From Streptomyces hydrogenans (GTDB taxonomy: Bacteria; Actinomycetota; Actinomycetes; Streptomycetales; Streptomycetaceae): DNA of 43,604 nt. The stretch covers positions 1 to 43,604 of the forward strand of contig NZ_BNBS01000069.1 in assembly GCF_014656075.1 (NCBI RefSeq). The letters are read 5' to 3'. The translations under genes and the position numbers were made by a program. This document shows, one piece after another, positions 15,031 to 22,935 of this stretch (position 1 is the first letter of the stretch; each line of letters opens with the position of its first letter). The notes beneath the pieces were generated by a model that did not search any database, had not been told where the DNA came from, and worked only from the letters and a program-made list of their open reading frames with translations.

Positions 15031-16313
15031 TGACCTCGCTCACGCCCCTCGACAACCTGACCCCGGTCACCCGGGCCGCCTACCAGGCCCGTGGCGCCGC
15101 CGCACAGATCGCGCCACTGCCGCGCTCGGCCAAGGACGACGCCCTCCTCGCCATCGCGGACGCGCTCGAAGTCCGCACTGCCGAGATCGTCGAGGCCAAC
15201 GCCGAGGACATCGCCAAGGCCCGCGAGGCCGGCACCAGCGAGTCGATCATCGACCGGCTCACCCTCACCCCCGAGCGGGTCCGCGCCATCGCCGCCGACG
15301 TCCGTCACGTCGCCGCCCTGCCCGACCCGGTCGGCGAGGTCGTCCGCGGCTCCACGCTGCCCAACGGACTCGACCTCCGCCAGGTCCGCGTCCCGCTCGG
15401 CGTCGTCGGCATCATCTACGAGGCCCGCCCCAACGTCACCGTCGACGCCGCCGCCCTCTGCCTCAAGGCCGGCAACGCCGTCCTGCTCCGCGGCTCGTCC
15501 TCCGCCTACGCCTCCAACGCCGCCCTCGTCACGGTCCTCCGCGACGCCATCGGCGGCGCGGGCCTGCCCGCCGACGCGATCCAGCTCGTCCCCGGCGAGT
15601 CCCGCGACTCCGTCCGCGAGCTGATGCGCGCCCGCGGCCTGGTCGACGTCCTCATCCCGCGCGGCGGCGCCTCCCTCATCCGCACCGTCGTCGAGGAGTC
15701 CACCGTCCCGGTCATCGAGACCGGCACCGGCAACTGCCACGTCTACGTCGACGCCGACGCCGACCTCGACATGGCCGTCGACATCCTGATCAACTCCAAG
15801 GCCCAGCGGGTCAGCGTCTGCAACAGCGCCGAGACCCTCCTGGTCCACCGGGCGATCGCCGACGCCTTCCTGCCCCGCGCCCTCGACGCGCTGGCCGAGG
15901 CCGGCGTCACCGTCCACGCCGACGAGCGGGTCCTGGCCCGGGCCGAGGGCACCAAGGCCACCGTCGTCCCGGCCACCGCCGAGGACTGGGAGACCGAGTA
16001 CCTCTCCTACGACATCGCCGCCGCCGTGGTCGACTCCCTGGACAAGGCCGTCGAGCACATCCGCATGTGGACCTCCGGCCACACCGAGGCCATCGTCACC
16101 ACCTCGCAGGCCGCCGCCCGCCGCTTCACCCAGCTGGTCGACTCCACCACGGTCGCCGTGAACGCCTCCACCCGCTTCACGGACGGCGGACAGTTCGGCT
16201 TCGGCGCGGAGATCGGCATCTCCACCCAGAAGCTCCACGCCCGGGGCCCCATGGGCCTTCCGGAGCTCACCTCCACCAAGTACATCGTGACCGGCGACGG
16301 TCACATCCGGTAA
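15030..16313 (+). CDS. proA: Gamma-glutamyl phosphate reductase
   Basis: ProA reduces gamma-glutamyl phosphate to glutamate-5-semialdehyde with NADPH, the second step of proline synthesis. The 427-residue length is normal. It has the aldehyde-dehydrogenase-like fold with YEARPNVTVDAAALCLKAGN and the catalytic Cys264 in QRVSVCNSAETLLVH. The C-terminal GGQFGFGAEIGISTQKLHARGPMG is also characteristic. The ATG at 15030 follows a TACCCT hexamer by six bases, so translation is probably leaderless, which also supports this start. It is separated from proB by one other gene, so the pathway genes are not a tight operon here. Confidence 0.96.
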   Translation: MTSLTPLDNLTPVTRAAYQARGAAAQIAPLPRSAKDDALLAIADALEVRTAEIVEANAEDIAKAREAGTSESIIDRLTLTPERVRAIAADVRHVAALPDPVGEVVRGSTLPNGLDLRQVRVPLGVVGIIYEARPNVTVDAAALCLKAGNAVLLRGSSSAYASNAALVTVLRDAIGGAGLPADAIQLVPGESRDSVRELMRARGLVDVLIPRGGASLIRTVVEESTVPVIETGTGNCHVYVDADADLDMAVDILINSKAQRVSVCNSAETLLVHRAIADAFLPRALDALAEAGVTVHADERVLARAEGTKATVVPATAEDWETEYLSYDIAAAVVDSLDKAVEHIRMWTSGHTEAIVTTSQAAARRFTQLVDSTTVAVNASTRFTDGGQFGFGAEIGISTQKLHARGPMGLPELTSTKYIVTGDGHIR

Positions 16314-16389
16314 CACCACCCCGCACACCTCCTTTCGGTACGGGCGGGGAGACTTCGCACTCTCCCTGCCCAAATCCACGCGCCCGGTC

Positions 16390-16402
16390 TACTCTGAATC
16401 CG
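16390..16402 (+). promoter_or_regulatory. Leaderless-type -10 element of the gene at 16402
   Basis: TACTCT (16390-16395) ends six bases before the GTG at 16402, the same geometry as at proA and at the gene starting 17162. Confidence 0.45.
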
Positions 16403-17046
16403 TGCCGGACGACGTGGGGGGCAGGCCGTCCCCGAACGGCTGGGAGCCCGACGACGAGCGCGGAGGCGCCGACGAGGGCCGCTGGGACGTGGTCTTCGAC
16501 GAGGAGTTCGTCAAAGCCGCCGCCATCCACGAGCCGACGGCCGTCGAGCGACTCCTCGCCGCCGCCCAGGCCCGCGCCGAAGCCGAATCCGCCCGTGCCC
16601 GCGCACTGCGGGGCGTCGGGGACGACGACCTCTACGACGACGGCCGGGACCCCGTCGGGCTCACCTACGAGCCCGACGACATCGGGGACGACGCCAGCCC
16701 CTACGGCCGCCACGGCGGCGCCCTGCGCCCCTACCGGGGCAGCGCCCGCTGGCACCGGCCCATCGCCTGGCTCCTCGCCCTCCTCATGGGCATCGGCATG
16801 GTGGCCCTGGCCTTCACCGCCGTCTACCGCGGCGCCGCCGCCAACCGTCAGGACCAGGTCCCCCCGGCCTCCACCGGCGTCGACCAGCCCAACCCGGGCC
16901 CGCCCGTCGCCTCACCCGTCGCGGGCCCCCCGGTGCCCGTCCTCACCGGCACCCCGGCCACCGCCGCCGTGCCGTCGGCCGACGGACGCCCGTCGACCGG
17001 CGACCGGACGCCCCCGCCGGCCTCCTTCGCGCCCCGCACCCCCTGA
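16402..17046 (+). CDS. Single-pass membrane protein with VVFDE-type N-terminal motif (first paralogue)
   Basis: The 214-residue protein has a cytosolic acidic N-terminal part, one membrane helix at about residues 119-142 (IAWLLALLMGIGMVALAFTA) and a short proline/threonine-rich outer tail. Near residue 30 it carries WDVVFDEEFVKAA, matched in the next gene by YRAVVFDEAFVRAA, so the two are distant paralogues by their cytosolic part. The start at the GTG at 16402 is supported by TACTCT six bases upstream. I recall that the corresponding S. coelicolor region encodes proteins linked to the spore-wall synthesising (Mre-associated) complex; that link is by position only. No enzyme motif is visible. 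Confidence 0.8.
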   Translation: MPDDVGGRPSPNGWEPDDERGGADEGRWDVVFDEEFVKAAAIHEPTAVERLLAAAQARAEAESARARALRGVGDDDLYDDGRDPVGLTYEPDDIGDDASPYGRHGGALRPYRGSARWHRPIAWLLALLMGIGMVALAFTAVYRGAAANRQDQVPPASTGVDQPNPGPPVASPVAGPPVPVLTGTPATAAVPSADGRPSTGDRTPPPASFAPRTP

Positions 17047-17127
17047 CACCACCCGGACGGCCGCGCCGCCCGCGGGGACCGTCACCCCGACGGCGGAAAA
17101 CTTCCGAACTTGTCGTGTACCTGGGCG

Positions 17128-17162
17128 TTTACCGAAGCCCCCGCCGACCTACCCTGAAGGTA
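17128..17162 (+). promoter_or_regulatory. Leaderless promoter of the gene at 17162
   Basis: TTTACC (17128-17133), a 16-base spacer, TACCCT (17150-17155), then six bases to the ATG at 17162. Both hexamers are recognisable and no ribosome binding site is present. Confidence 0.5.
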
Positions 17163-18244
17163 TGGCAGGGCGTGGCGACCCGCCTGAGGGGACTCCCGAG
17201 GGACTCCCCGGCGGTGAGGACGAGTACCGAGCCGTCGTCTTCGACGAGGCGTTCGTCCGCGCTGCCCACCTCCAGGAGTTCTCGGCACAGGAGCGGATGG
17301 GCGAGCACGCCCTCGCCGTCCGCAACCGCCCCGGCCCGGGGGGCCGCCGCGCCGGCTCGGGCCAGGCCCTCCTCCTGGTCCTGCTGATCCTCCTCGCCTT
17401 CGGCACGGCCGTGTACCTCGGCCTGCGCAACCCCTACCAGCCGCCGCTCGACCAGCGGGCCGAGCCGCTGCGGACCACCGTCGTCCCGCTCGCCCCGCAG
17501 GGCCCCGTCCCCGGCGGGGACCCGGCCCGGCTCCTCGCCCGCAGCCCGGCCGCCGAGTACCGCACCGGCGCCGCCGGCATCAACCTCCCGGTCGCCGCCC
17601 GCACCACCCACTTCTCCGAGGGCCAGGTCGTCACCGCCCTCAGCATCGCCAAGGACTATCTCGTCGCCTCCTCCCTGGAGCCCGACGTCCTCGCCGGCCA
17701 GACCGTCCGTCCGGCCCGCCTGCTGCTCGACCCCGATCAGCTCGCCCAGTTCGACCGCAGCGTCGAGTCACCCGCCGACGACGGCCGGCACGCGCTCGCC
17801 GCCTGGGTCGTCCGCTTCGACCCCCGCCAGGTCTCCGTCGCCGAGCCCGGGCCCCGCGTCCAGGGCACCCTCCGCTTCGCCGAGGTCACCCCCGACACGC
17901 TGGACGTCACCGCCGACCACACCTTCACCTACGCGCTGCGCCCGGCCGCCCAGGGCTCCGGCGAGCCCCCCGCGGCCTCCCTCTTCACGGTCCACCGCAC
18001 CCTGCACTTCCGCTTCGACCGCGAGGACCTGCGCATGCACCGGGCCGAGCTGCTGACCAGTACCGTCGAGGCCGGACCGCAGGCGTGCGGCACCGACACC
18101 GACGGCGGGCTCAGGCCGCTCCTGGCCGGCGCCGAGGCCCCGGCGAAGACCGGCCCGGCCCTCACCGACCCCTACGCCACCGACCGCTCCGGGGGCCCCG
18201 CCCTCTGCGGAGCCCTCGCCCCGGCGGCCCAGCCCAGGCCCTGA
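17162..18244 (+). CDS. Single-pass membrane protein with VVFDE-type N-terminal motif (second paralogue)
   Basis: This 360-residue protein has a cytosolic N-terminus with YRAVVFDEAFVRAA near residues 22-35, one membrane helix at about 67-90 (ALLLVLLILLAFGTAVYLGL), and a 270-residue outer domain. The outer domain is alpha/beta (LSIAKDYLVASSLEP, ARLLLDPDQLAQFD, HRTLHFRFDREDLRMH) and has no catalytic motif I know. Only the cytosolic motif is shared with the upstream paralogue; the outer parts differ. It ends 13 bases before the convergent M48 protease stop. By synteny it belongs to the envelope or spore-wall group; this is inference. Confidence 0.8.
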   Translation: MAGRGDPPEGTPEGLPGGEDEYRAVVFDEAFVRAAHLQEFSAQERMGEHALAVRNRPGPGGRRAGSGQALLLVLLILLAFGTAVYLGLRNPYQPPLDQRAEPLRTTVVPLAPQGPVPGGDPARLLARSPAAEYRTGAAGINLPVAARTTHFSEGQVVTALSIAKDYLVASSLEPDVLAGQTVRPARLLLDPDQLAQFDRSVESPADDGRHALAAWVVRFDPRQVSVAEPGPRVQGTLRFAEVTPDTLDVTADHTFTYALRPAAQGSGEPPAASLFTVHRTLHFRFDREDLRMHRAELLTSTVEAGPQACGTDTDGGLRPLLAGAEAPAKTGPALTDPYATDRSGGPALCGALAPAAQPRP

Positions 18245-18257
18245 CGCCGCCCGCCGG

Positions 18258-19397
18258 CTACGCCTCGGAACCCCCGCCCGGCTTCCCGTCCGCGTCCTTC
18301 TCCGAGCCGCTCCCCGTGTTCCCGCCCGTGTCCTTGCCGGGCTCCTTCGGAGCGCCGCCGCCGAACACGGTCCGCAGCCGTCCGCCGAGGTCGCCCGCGA
18401 GGTCACCGGCGCCGCCGGCTATGTCCCCGACGAGCTTGAACAGCGGATCCCTGCTGTCCCGCACCGTCTGCGCGTAGTGCCCGGCCGACTCCCGGAAGGA
18501 GTCCGAGACCGAGGCGTCCTTGTCCTCCGAACGCTTCGGGTAGTGGCCGTCCATCAGCCGCTGGTGGTCACGGCTCTCCGACCACCTCTTCAGCTCGGCC
18601 GCCCGCACGGTGGTGAACGGATGCGAACGCGGCAGCACGTTGAGGATCTTCAGCACCGAATCCCGCAGGTCACCGGCCTTCTCGTACTCGTCCGCCTGGG
18701 CGAGGAAGGCGTCCACGTTCATCTCGTGCAGGTGATTGCCGCCGGCGAGCTTCATCAGCCCCCGCATCGAGGCCCGGAGGTCCTGCCCCACCAGCAGCCC
18801 CGCCCGGTCGGCCGACAGCTCCGACTTGCGGAACCACTCGCGCAGGGCGGTCACGATCGCCATCACCGCCACGTTCCCCAGCGGGATCCAGGCCACCTTC
18901 AGCGCCACGTTCGTCAGGAAGAGCAGCACCGTCCGGTAGACCGCGTGGCCCGACAGGGCGTGACCGACCTCGTGGCCGATCACCGCCCGCATCTCCTCCT
19001 CGTCGAGCAGCTCGACCAGCCCGGTCGTCAGCACGATCACCGGCTCGTCCAGGCCCACGCACATCGCGTTCGGCACCGGGTTCTGCGTCACGTACATCGG
19101 CGGGACGCGGTCCAGGTCCAGGATGTAACAGGCGTCCCGCAGCATGTCGTTGAGGTGGGAGAACTGCGCGTCGCTCACCCGGACGGAGTCGGAGAGGTAG
19201 AGGAGTCTGAGACTGCGCTCGGGCAGCAGCCCGCTCAGCGCCTTGAACACCGTGTCGAAACCGGTCAGCTTCCGCAGCGCCACCAGCGCCGAACGGTCCG
19301 CCGGGTGCTCGTAGGCCCGCGAGGAGATGCCGGGGAACCGCTTGCGCTGCCTGCCCGGCACGCCCCCCTGCTGCTTCCCGTCATGGTTCTCGGTCAT
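18258..19397 (-). CDS. M48 family zinc metalloprotease, membrane-associated
   Basis: The 379-residue protein has the zinc motif HEVGH at 142-146 and the distal glutamate in SELSADRAG, as in M48 (HtpX/Ste24-like) peptidases. Hydrophobic segments right after HEVGH (VLLFLTNVALKVAWIPLGNV and following) place the active site at the membrane. The last 60 residues are a disordered glycine/lysine/aspartate tail. The ATG at 19397 has AGGGGG five bases upstream; a GTG-type start further up would add 16 residues without support. M48 enzymes remove misfolded or signal-bearing membrane proteins. The substrate here is unknown. It is divergent from the small gene at 19531. Confidence 0.88.
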   Translation of the reverse strand: MTENHDGKQQGGVPGRQRKRFPGISSRAYEHPADRSALVALRKLTGFDTVFKALSGLLPERSLRLLYLSDSVRVSDAQFSHLNDMLRDACYILDLDRVPPMYVTQNPVPNAMCVGLDEPVIVLTTGLVELLDEEEMRAVIGHEVGHALSGHAVYRTVLLFLTNVALKVAWIPLGNVAVMAIVTALREWFRKSELSADRAGLLVGQDLRASMRGLMKLAGGNHLHEMNVDAFLAQADEYEKAGDLRDSVLKILNVLPRSHPFTTVRAAELKRWSESRDHQRLMDGHYPKRSEDKDASVSDSFRESAGHYAQTVRDSRDPLFKLVGDIAGGAGDLAGDLGGRLRTVFGGGAPKEPGKDTGGNTGSGSEKDADGKPGGGSEA

Positions 19398-19485
19398 GAA
19401 CGCCCCCTGCCCATCCGTACGAGTCGGTACTCGTCCCCCTGACACGACCCACCCTAGGCGAGGGCGCTACCGTGGGCGGAGAGCC

Positions 19486-19512
19486 TGTGGACAACTCGGG
19501 CCCTGTGGACAA
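19486..19512 (-). promoter_or_regulatory. Pair of consensus DnaA boxes
   Basis: TGTGGACAA occurs at 19486-19494 and 19504-19512, reading TTGTCCACA on the minus strand, the preferred Streptomyces DnaA box. Both belong to a 12-base direct repeat (CCTGTGGACAAC) with an 18-base offset. They lie between the M48 gene and the small gene at 19531. Confidence 0.6.
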
Positions 19513-19530
19513 CGAGGGAGCACGACCCGC

Positions 19531-19755
19531 ATGCCGGACACCGCCGCAGCCACCGCCGCCCTCACCGGGATCGCCGCAGCGGCGCAGGAGGGCCCGGGCG
19601 ACACCCTCCGCATCGTCCTGCTGGTCTCCATGGTCGGCGGCGCCCTCCTCGCCTGGTTCCTGCTCCGCGGATACCGCGGCGGCGAGAGCGACGACCAGCC
19701 CGCCGACACCCCCGCCCGAGGGGCGTCCGGGGACGCCGAGGACGCCAACGCCTGA
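19531..19755 (+). CDS. Small single-pass membrane protein, unknown
   Basis: The 74-residue product has one membrane helix at about residues 27-46 (RIVLLVSMVGGALLAWFLLR) and an acidic, alanine-rich C-terminal tail. It starts at the ATG at 19531 with GAGGGAG ten bases upstream. TACCGT at 19468-19473 may be its -10, in which case the two DnaA boxes lie in its 5' leader. No family is recognised. The only clue to its role is its place between an M48 protease and nadD. Confidence 0.65.
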   Translation: MPDTAAATAALTGIAAAAQEGPGDTLRIVLLVSMVGGALLAWFLLRGYRGGESDDQPADTPARGASGDAEDANA

Positions 19756-19840
19756 GTCGGCGTGAGACAGCCGGGACCGCCCGCATACGATGTGCGCGAA
19801 GTCTCCGCTCCCACCCCCGATCGGATAGGTCCTGCCGAAG

Positions 19841-20005
19841 ATGAGCCTCCACAGCACCGCCGCCAACCTCGTCACGCTTGCCTCCGAGGGCGCCGAGCAC
19901 GGTGGCAACCACGACAGCCTCAACCCGTACCTCACGGGCGGTGGCGCCTTCCTCGCGCTGATGCTGCTGCTCTGGATCACCACCCGCTTCAACCGCGACC
20001 GCTGA
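19841..20005 (+). CDS. 54-residue membrane protein upstream of nadD
   Basis: A short reading frame encodes MSLHSTAANLVTLASEG at the N-terminus, a glycine-rich middle, and a membrane helix (about residues 34-47, GAFLALMLLLWITT) ending in RFNRDR. Codon use matches the coding style of the neighbours, with G or C in third positions. TACGAT at about 19788-19793 may be its -10. It begins 85 bases after the preceding stop and ends 64 bases before nadD. I recall a similar small protein before nadD in other Streptomyces. The function is unknown, and the charged C-terminus suggests the tail faces the cytosol. Confidence 0.7.
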   Translation: MSLHSTAANLVTLASEGAEHGGNHDSLNPYLTGGGAFLALMLLLWITTRFNRDR

Positions 20006-20055
20006 ACCGGACGCGGACCGGGAGGCCGCTGAGCCGGCGTCCACCGCGGTGCCAG

Positions 20056-20070
20056 TAGGCTCTGCACGCA
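20056..20070 (+). promoter_or_regulatory. Near-leaderless -10 element of nadD
   Basis: TAGGCT (20056-20061) ends eight bases before the ATG at 20070, predicting a leader of only about two bases. Confidence 0.4.
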
Positions 20071-20690
20071 TGGGAGAGCAGGAAGTGCCTACTGGCGGCA
20101 GCGGCAAGCGCCGCCTCGGCGTGATGGGCGGGACGTTCGACCCGATCCACCACGGACACCTGGTGGCGGCCAGCGAGGTCGCCGCCCTGTTCCACCTGGA
20201 CGAGGTGGTCTTCGTACCGACCGGCGAACCGTGGCAGAAGAGCCACAAGGCCGTGTCGCCCGCCGAGGACCGTTATCTGATGACGGTCATCGCCACGGCC
20301 TCCAACCCGCAGTTCTCGGTCAGCCGCATCGACATCGACCGCGGCGGTGCGACGTACACCATCGACACCCTGCGCGAACTGCACTCCCTCAACAGCGACG
20401 CCGACCTCTTCTTCATCACCGGCGCCGACGCGCTCTCGCAGATCCTCACCTGGCGCGACGCGGAGGAGTTCTTCTCCCTCGCCCACTTCATCGGCGTCAC
20501 CCGGCCGGGCCACGACCTCACCGACGACGGACTGCCCAAGGGCGGAGTCTCCCTCGTCGAGATCCCCGCCCTCGCCATCTCGTCCACCGACTGCCGCGCA
20601 CGGGTCGCGAAGGGCGACCCCGTCTGGTATCTCGTCCCGGACGGCGTGGTCCGCTACATCGACAAGCGCCAGCTGTACCGCGGCGAGTGA
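20070..20690 (+). CDS. nadD: Nicotinate-nucleotide adenylyltransferase
   Basis: NadD joins nicotinate mononucleotide and ATP to give deamido-NAD, a late step of NAD synthesis. The 206-residue protein has the nucleotidyltransferase signature GGTFDPIHHGH at residues 20-30, FITGADALSQI in the middle, and the C-terminal ISSTDCRARVAKG that matches the ISSTxxR motif. The ATG at 20070 is preferred because of the -10 hexamer just upstream. The next gene follows 19 bases downstream, and nadD, the LCP-like gene and rsfS probably form one unit, as in many actinobacteria. Confidence 0.94.
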   Translation: MGEQEVPTGGSGKRRLGVMGGTFDPIHHGHLVAASEVAALFHLDEVVFVPTGEPWQKSHKAVSPAEDRYLMTVIATASNPQFSVSRIDIDRGGATYTIDTLRELHSLNSDADLFFITGADALSQILTWRDAEEFFSLAHFIGVTRPGHDLTDDGLPKGGVSLVEIPALAISSTDCRARVAKGDPVWYLVPDGVVRYIDKRQLYRGE

Positions 20691-20709
20691 GTCCCGGGGA
20701 GGGGCACCG

Positions 20710-22422
20710 GTGAACGACCAGCAGAACCCGTACGACCCGTACTATCCGCAGCCGCAGATCATCGGCTACGACGCGTACGGGCAGCCGGTGTACCAGCAGC
20801 AGCCGGCCCAGGCCCCCCAGCAGCCCGCGTACGACCCGTACGCGGGCCAGCAGCAGACGGCGTACGGCTACGACCCCTACGCCCAGCCCCAGGCCCCTCA
20901 GCAGCCCCAGGCGCCCCAGCAGCCGTCGTACGACGGCTACGGCGACCGACAGGGCCAGGGCTACGCCCCGCAGCCGTCCTACGACCCGTACGAGAGCTAC
21001 GGCGGCGGGCAGCACTGCCACGCCGCCGTGCCCGCGGCGCCCGTCACGGCCGCCCCGGCGGGCGTACCCGGCCAGCGGCCCGCCCCCGAGCCGCCCGCGC
21101 CGCCGCCCACGCGGCCCGCCGCGCCCCGCCGGGCGGAGGCCGACGACGACCGGGACTACCGCACCGAGCAGTTCTCCTTCATCGAGGAGCCCGACGAGGA
21201 CTCCGAGGACGTCATCGACTGGCTCAAGTTCACCGAGAGCCGCTCGGAGCGCCGCGAGGAGGCCCGCCGCCGCGGCCGCAACCGGGTGATCGCCCTCGTC
21301 GTCGTCCTGGTCCTCGCCGTCGTCGGCGGCGTCGGCTACCTCTGGTCCGCCGGCCTGCTCCCCGGCACCGGCGACTCCGAGCAGCAGGGCCAGGCCGCCG
21401 GCGCCGGCCCGCAGCGGCGCGACACGATCGTCCTCCACCTCCACGACACCCAGGGCGGCAGCACCTCCACCGCCCTCCTCGTGGACAACTCCACCACCAA
21501 GCAGGGCACCACCGTCCTGCTGCCCAACGCGCTCGCCGTCGCCGACAGCGAGGGCGCCGCCACCACCCTCGGCAAGTCCGTCGAGGAGGACGGCTCCAGC
21601 GGCACCCGCGAGGCCCTCGACACCCTCCTCGGCGCCAAGATCGCCGGAACCTGGCGCCTGGACACCCCGTACCTGGAGAACCTCGTCGAGTACCTCGGCG
21701 GCATCGAGGTCGACACCGACACCACCGTCCCGGACCCCCAGGGCAAGAAGGGCGCCGACCCGCTCGTCGTCCAGGGCGAGCAGCAGACCCTCACCGGCCG
21801 CGCCGCCGTCGCCTACGCCACCTTCCGGGCCTCCGGCGAGGCCGAGGCCAAGCAGCTCCAGCGCTTCGGCCAGGTCGTCAACGGCGTGCTCCGCAAGATG
21901 CCCAGCGACGCCACGAACGCCACCGGCGCCGTCGAGTACCTCCAGCAGATCGCCGACCCCTCCCTCCCCGAGAAGGACCTCGGCGCCTCCCTCGCCAAGC
22001 TCGCCGAGCGCGCCAAGACCGGCGCCTACAAGACGGCGCTGCTCCCGGTCGGCCAGGACGGCGCGCTCGCCGAGGGCGCCGGCGACAGCGTGGTCAAGGA
22101 CATCCTCGGCGGCAAGGCCACCGCCCTCGACGCCAGTGGCGTGCCGCGCGTCTCGATCAAGGACGGAACCGGCGAGGACGCCGTCGAGGCGGCCAAGGTC
22201 GTCCTGATCAACGGCGGCTACGCCTTCGTCGGCGGCAGCAAGACCGAGAGCAGGGCGAAGTCCGAGGTCGTCTACGGCGACGACGCCCAGAAGGCCACCG
22301 CCGCCGAGGTCGCCAAGACCCTCGGTCTGCCGGCCGGATCCGTCACCAAGGGCAAGCCCGCGGGCACCGCCGCCGTCACCGTCGTCCTCGGCCGGGACTA
22401 CGAGATTCCGGGCGCCTCGTAA
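20710..22422 (+). CDS. LCP-like membrane protein with LytR C-terminal domain, partly degenerate active site
   Basis: This 570-residue protein starts at a GTG preceded by GGGGAGGGG. Residues 1 to about 110 are tyrosine/proline/glutamine repeats (YDPY, QAPQQP). One membrane helix spans about 193-215. An LCP-like domain runs from 235 to about 400 (RRDTIVLHLHD ... VEYLGGIEVDTD ... GEQQTLTGRAAVAYATFR). A LytR_C domain occupies about 477-565. LCP enzymes move glycopolymers from a lipid carrier to peptidoglycan. Here the usual PRD motif reads PNA, and the arginine pair region is altered (YATFR, QLQRF), so activity may be changed. By position I recall PdtA of S. coelicolor, an LCP protein needed for spore-wall polydiglycosylphosphate; this match rests on position, not on a search. 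Confidence 0.82.
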   Translation: MNDQQNPYDPYYPQPQIIGYDAYGQPVYQQQPAQAPQQPAYDPYAGQQQTAYGYDPYAQPQAPQQPQAPQQPSYDGYGDRQGQGYAPQPSYDPYESYGGGQHCHAAVPAAPVTAAPAGVPGQRPAPEPPAPPPTRPAAPRRAEADDDRDYRTEQFSFIEEPDEDSEDVIDWLKFTESRSERREEARRRGRNRVIALVVVLVLAVVGGVGYLWSAGLLPGTGDSEQQGQAAGAGPQRRDTIVLHLHDTQGGSTSTALLVDNSTTKQGTTVLLPNALAVADSEGAATTLGKSVEEDGSSGTREALDTLLGAKIAGTWRLDTPYLENLVEYLGGIEVDTDTTVPDPQGKKGADPLVVQGEQQTLTGRAAVAYATFRASGEAEAKQLQRFGQVVNGVLRKMPSDATNATGAVEYLQQIADPSLPEKDLGASLAKLAERAKTGAYKTALLPVGQDGALAEGAGDSVVKDILGGKATALDASGVPRVSIKDGTGEDAVEAAKVVLINGGYAFVGGSKTESRAKSEVVYGDDAQKATAAEVAKTLGLPAGSVTKGKPAGTAAVTVVLGRDYEIPGAS

Positions 22423-22491
22423 TCGTTGACGGGGTCGTCGGCGGTCCGTGAGACCCTGGAGGGGTACTGGACCGCCGACGAAAGCCTGCTT

Positions 22492-22935
22492 GTGACCGCC
22501 ACGGATCGCTCCATCGAGCTCGTCAACGCCGCCGCCCAGGCGGCGGCCGACCGGCTCGCTCACGACATCATCGCGTACGACGTCAGCGACGTGCTGTCGA
22601 TCACCGACGCCTTCCTGCTCGCCTCCGCGCCCAACGACCGCCAGGTCAAGTCGATCGCCGAGGAGATCGAGGAGCGCCTCCAGAAGGAGCTCGGCGCCAA
22701 GCCGGTGCGCCGAGAGGGCGACCGCGACGCCCGCTGGATCCTCCTCGACTACGTCGACATCGTCGTCCACGTGCAGCACAGCGAGGAGCGGGTCTTCTAC
22801 GCCCTGGAGCGGCTGTGGAAGGACTGCCCCGAGCTGCCCCTGCCCGAGGACGCCCTCAAGACCCGCGGCAAGGCCGCCGAGCACGCCGCCCTGACCGGCG
22901 CGGACCTCGACAGGGCGGACGGTGAGCTGAGCTGA
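22492..22935 (+). CDS. rsfS: Ribosomal silencing factor RsfS
   Basis: RsfS (DUF143, Iojap-like) binds L14 of the large subunit and blocks subunit joining when nutrients are scarce. The 147-residue form starts at the GTG at 22492 (VTATDRSIELVNAA), the usual actinobacterial N-terminus; an in-frame TTG at 22426 would add 22 odd residues. Family motifs are DVSDVLSITDAFLLAS, DARWILLDYVDIVVHV and FYALERLWKDC. It follows the LCP-like gene by 69 bases and its stop overlaps the start of the phosphatase gene. Confidence 0.93.
   Translation: MTATDRSIELVNAAAQAAADRLAHDIIAYDVSDVLSITDAFLLASAPNDRQVKSIAEEIEERLQKELGAKPVRREGDRDARWILLDYVDIVVHVQHSEERVFYALERLWKDCPELPLPEDALKTRGKAAEHAALTGADLDRADGELS

Noticed and set aside
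19381..20067. 228-codon minus-strand frame across the M48-nadD gap
   Set aside because: It overlaps two supported small genes and a promoter region, is arginine/proline-rich and has no motif.
22426..22491. TTG at 22426 as the rsfS start
   Set aside because: It would add 22 residues unlike RsfS and has no ribosome binding site; the GTG at 22492 gives the family N-terminus.
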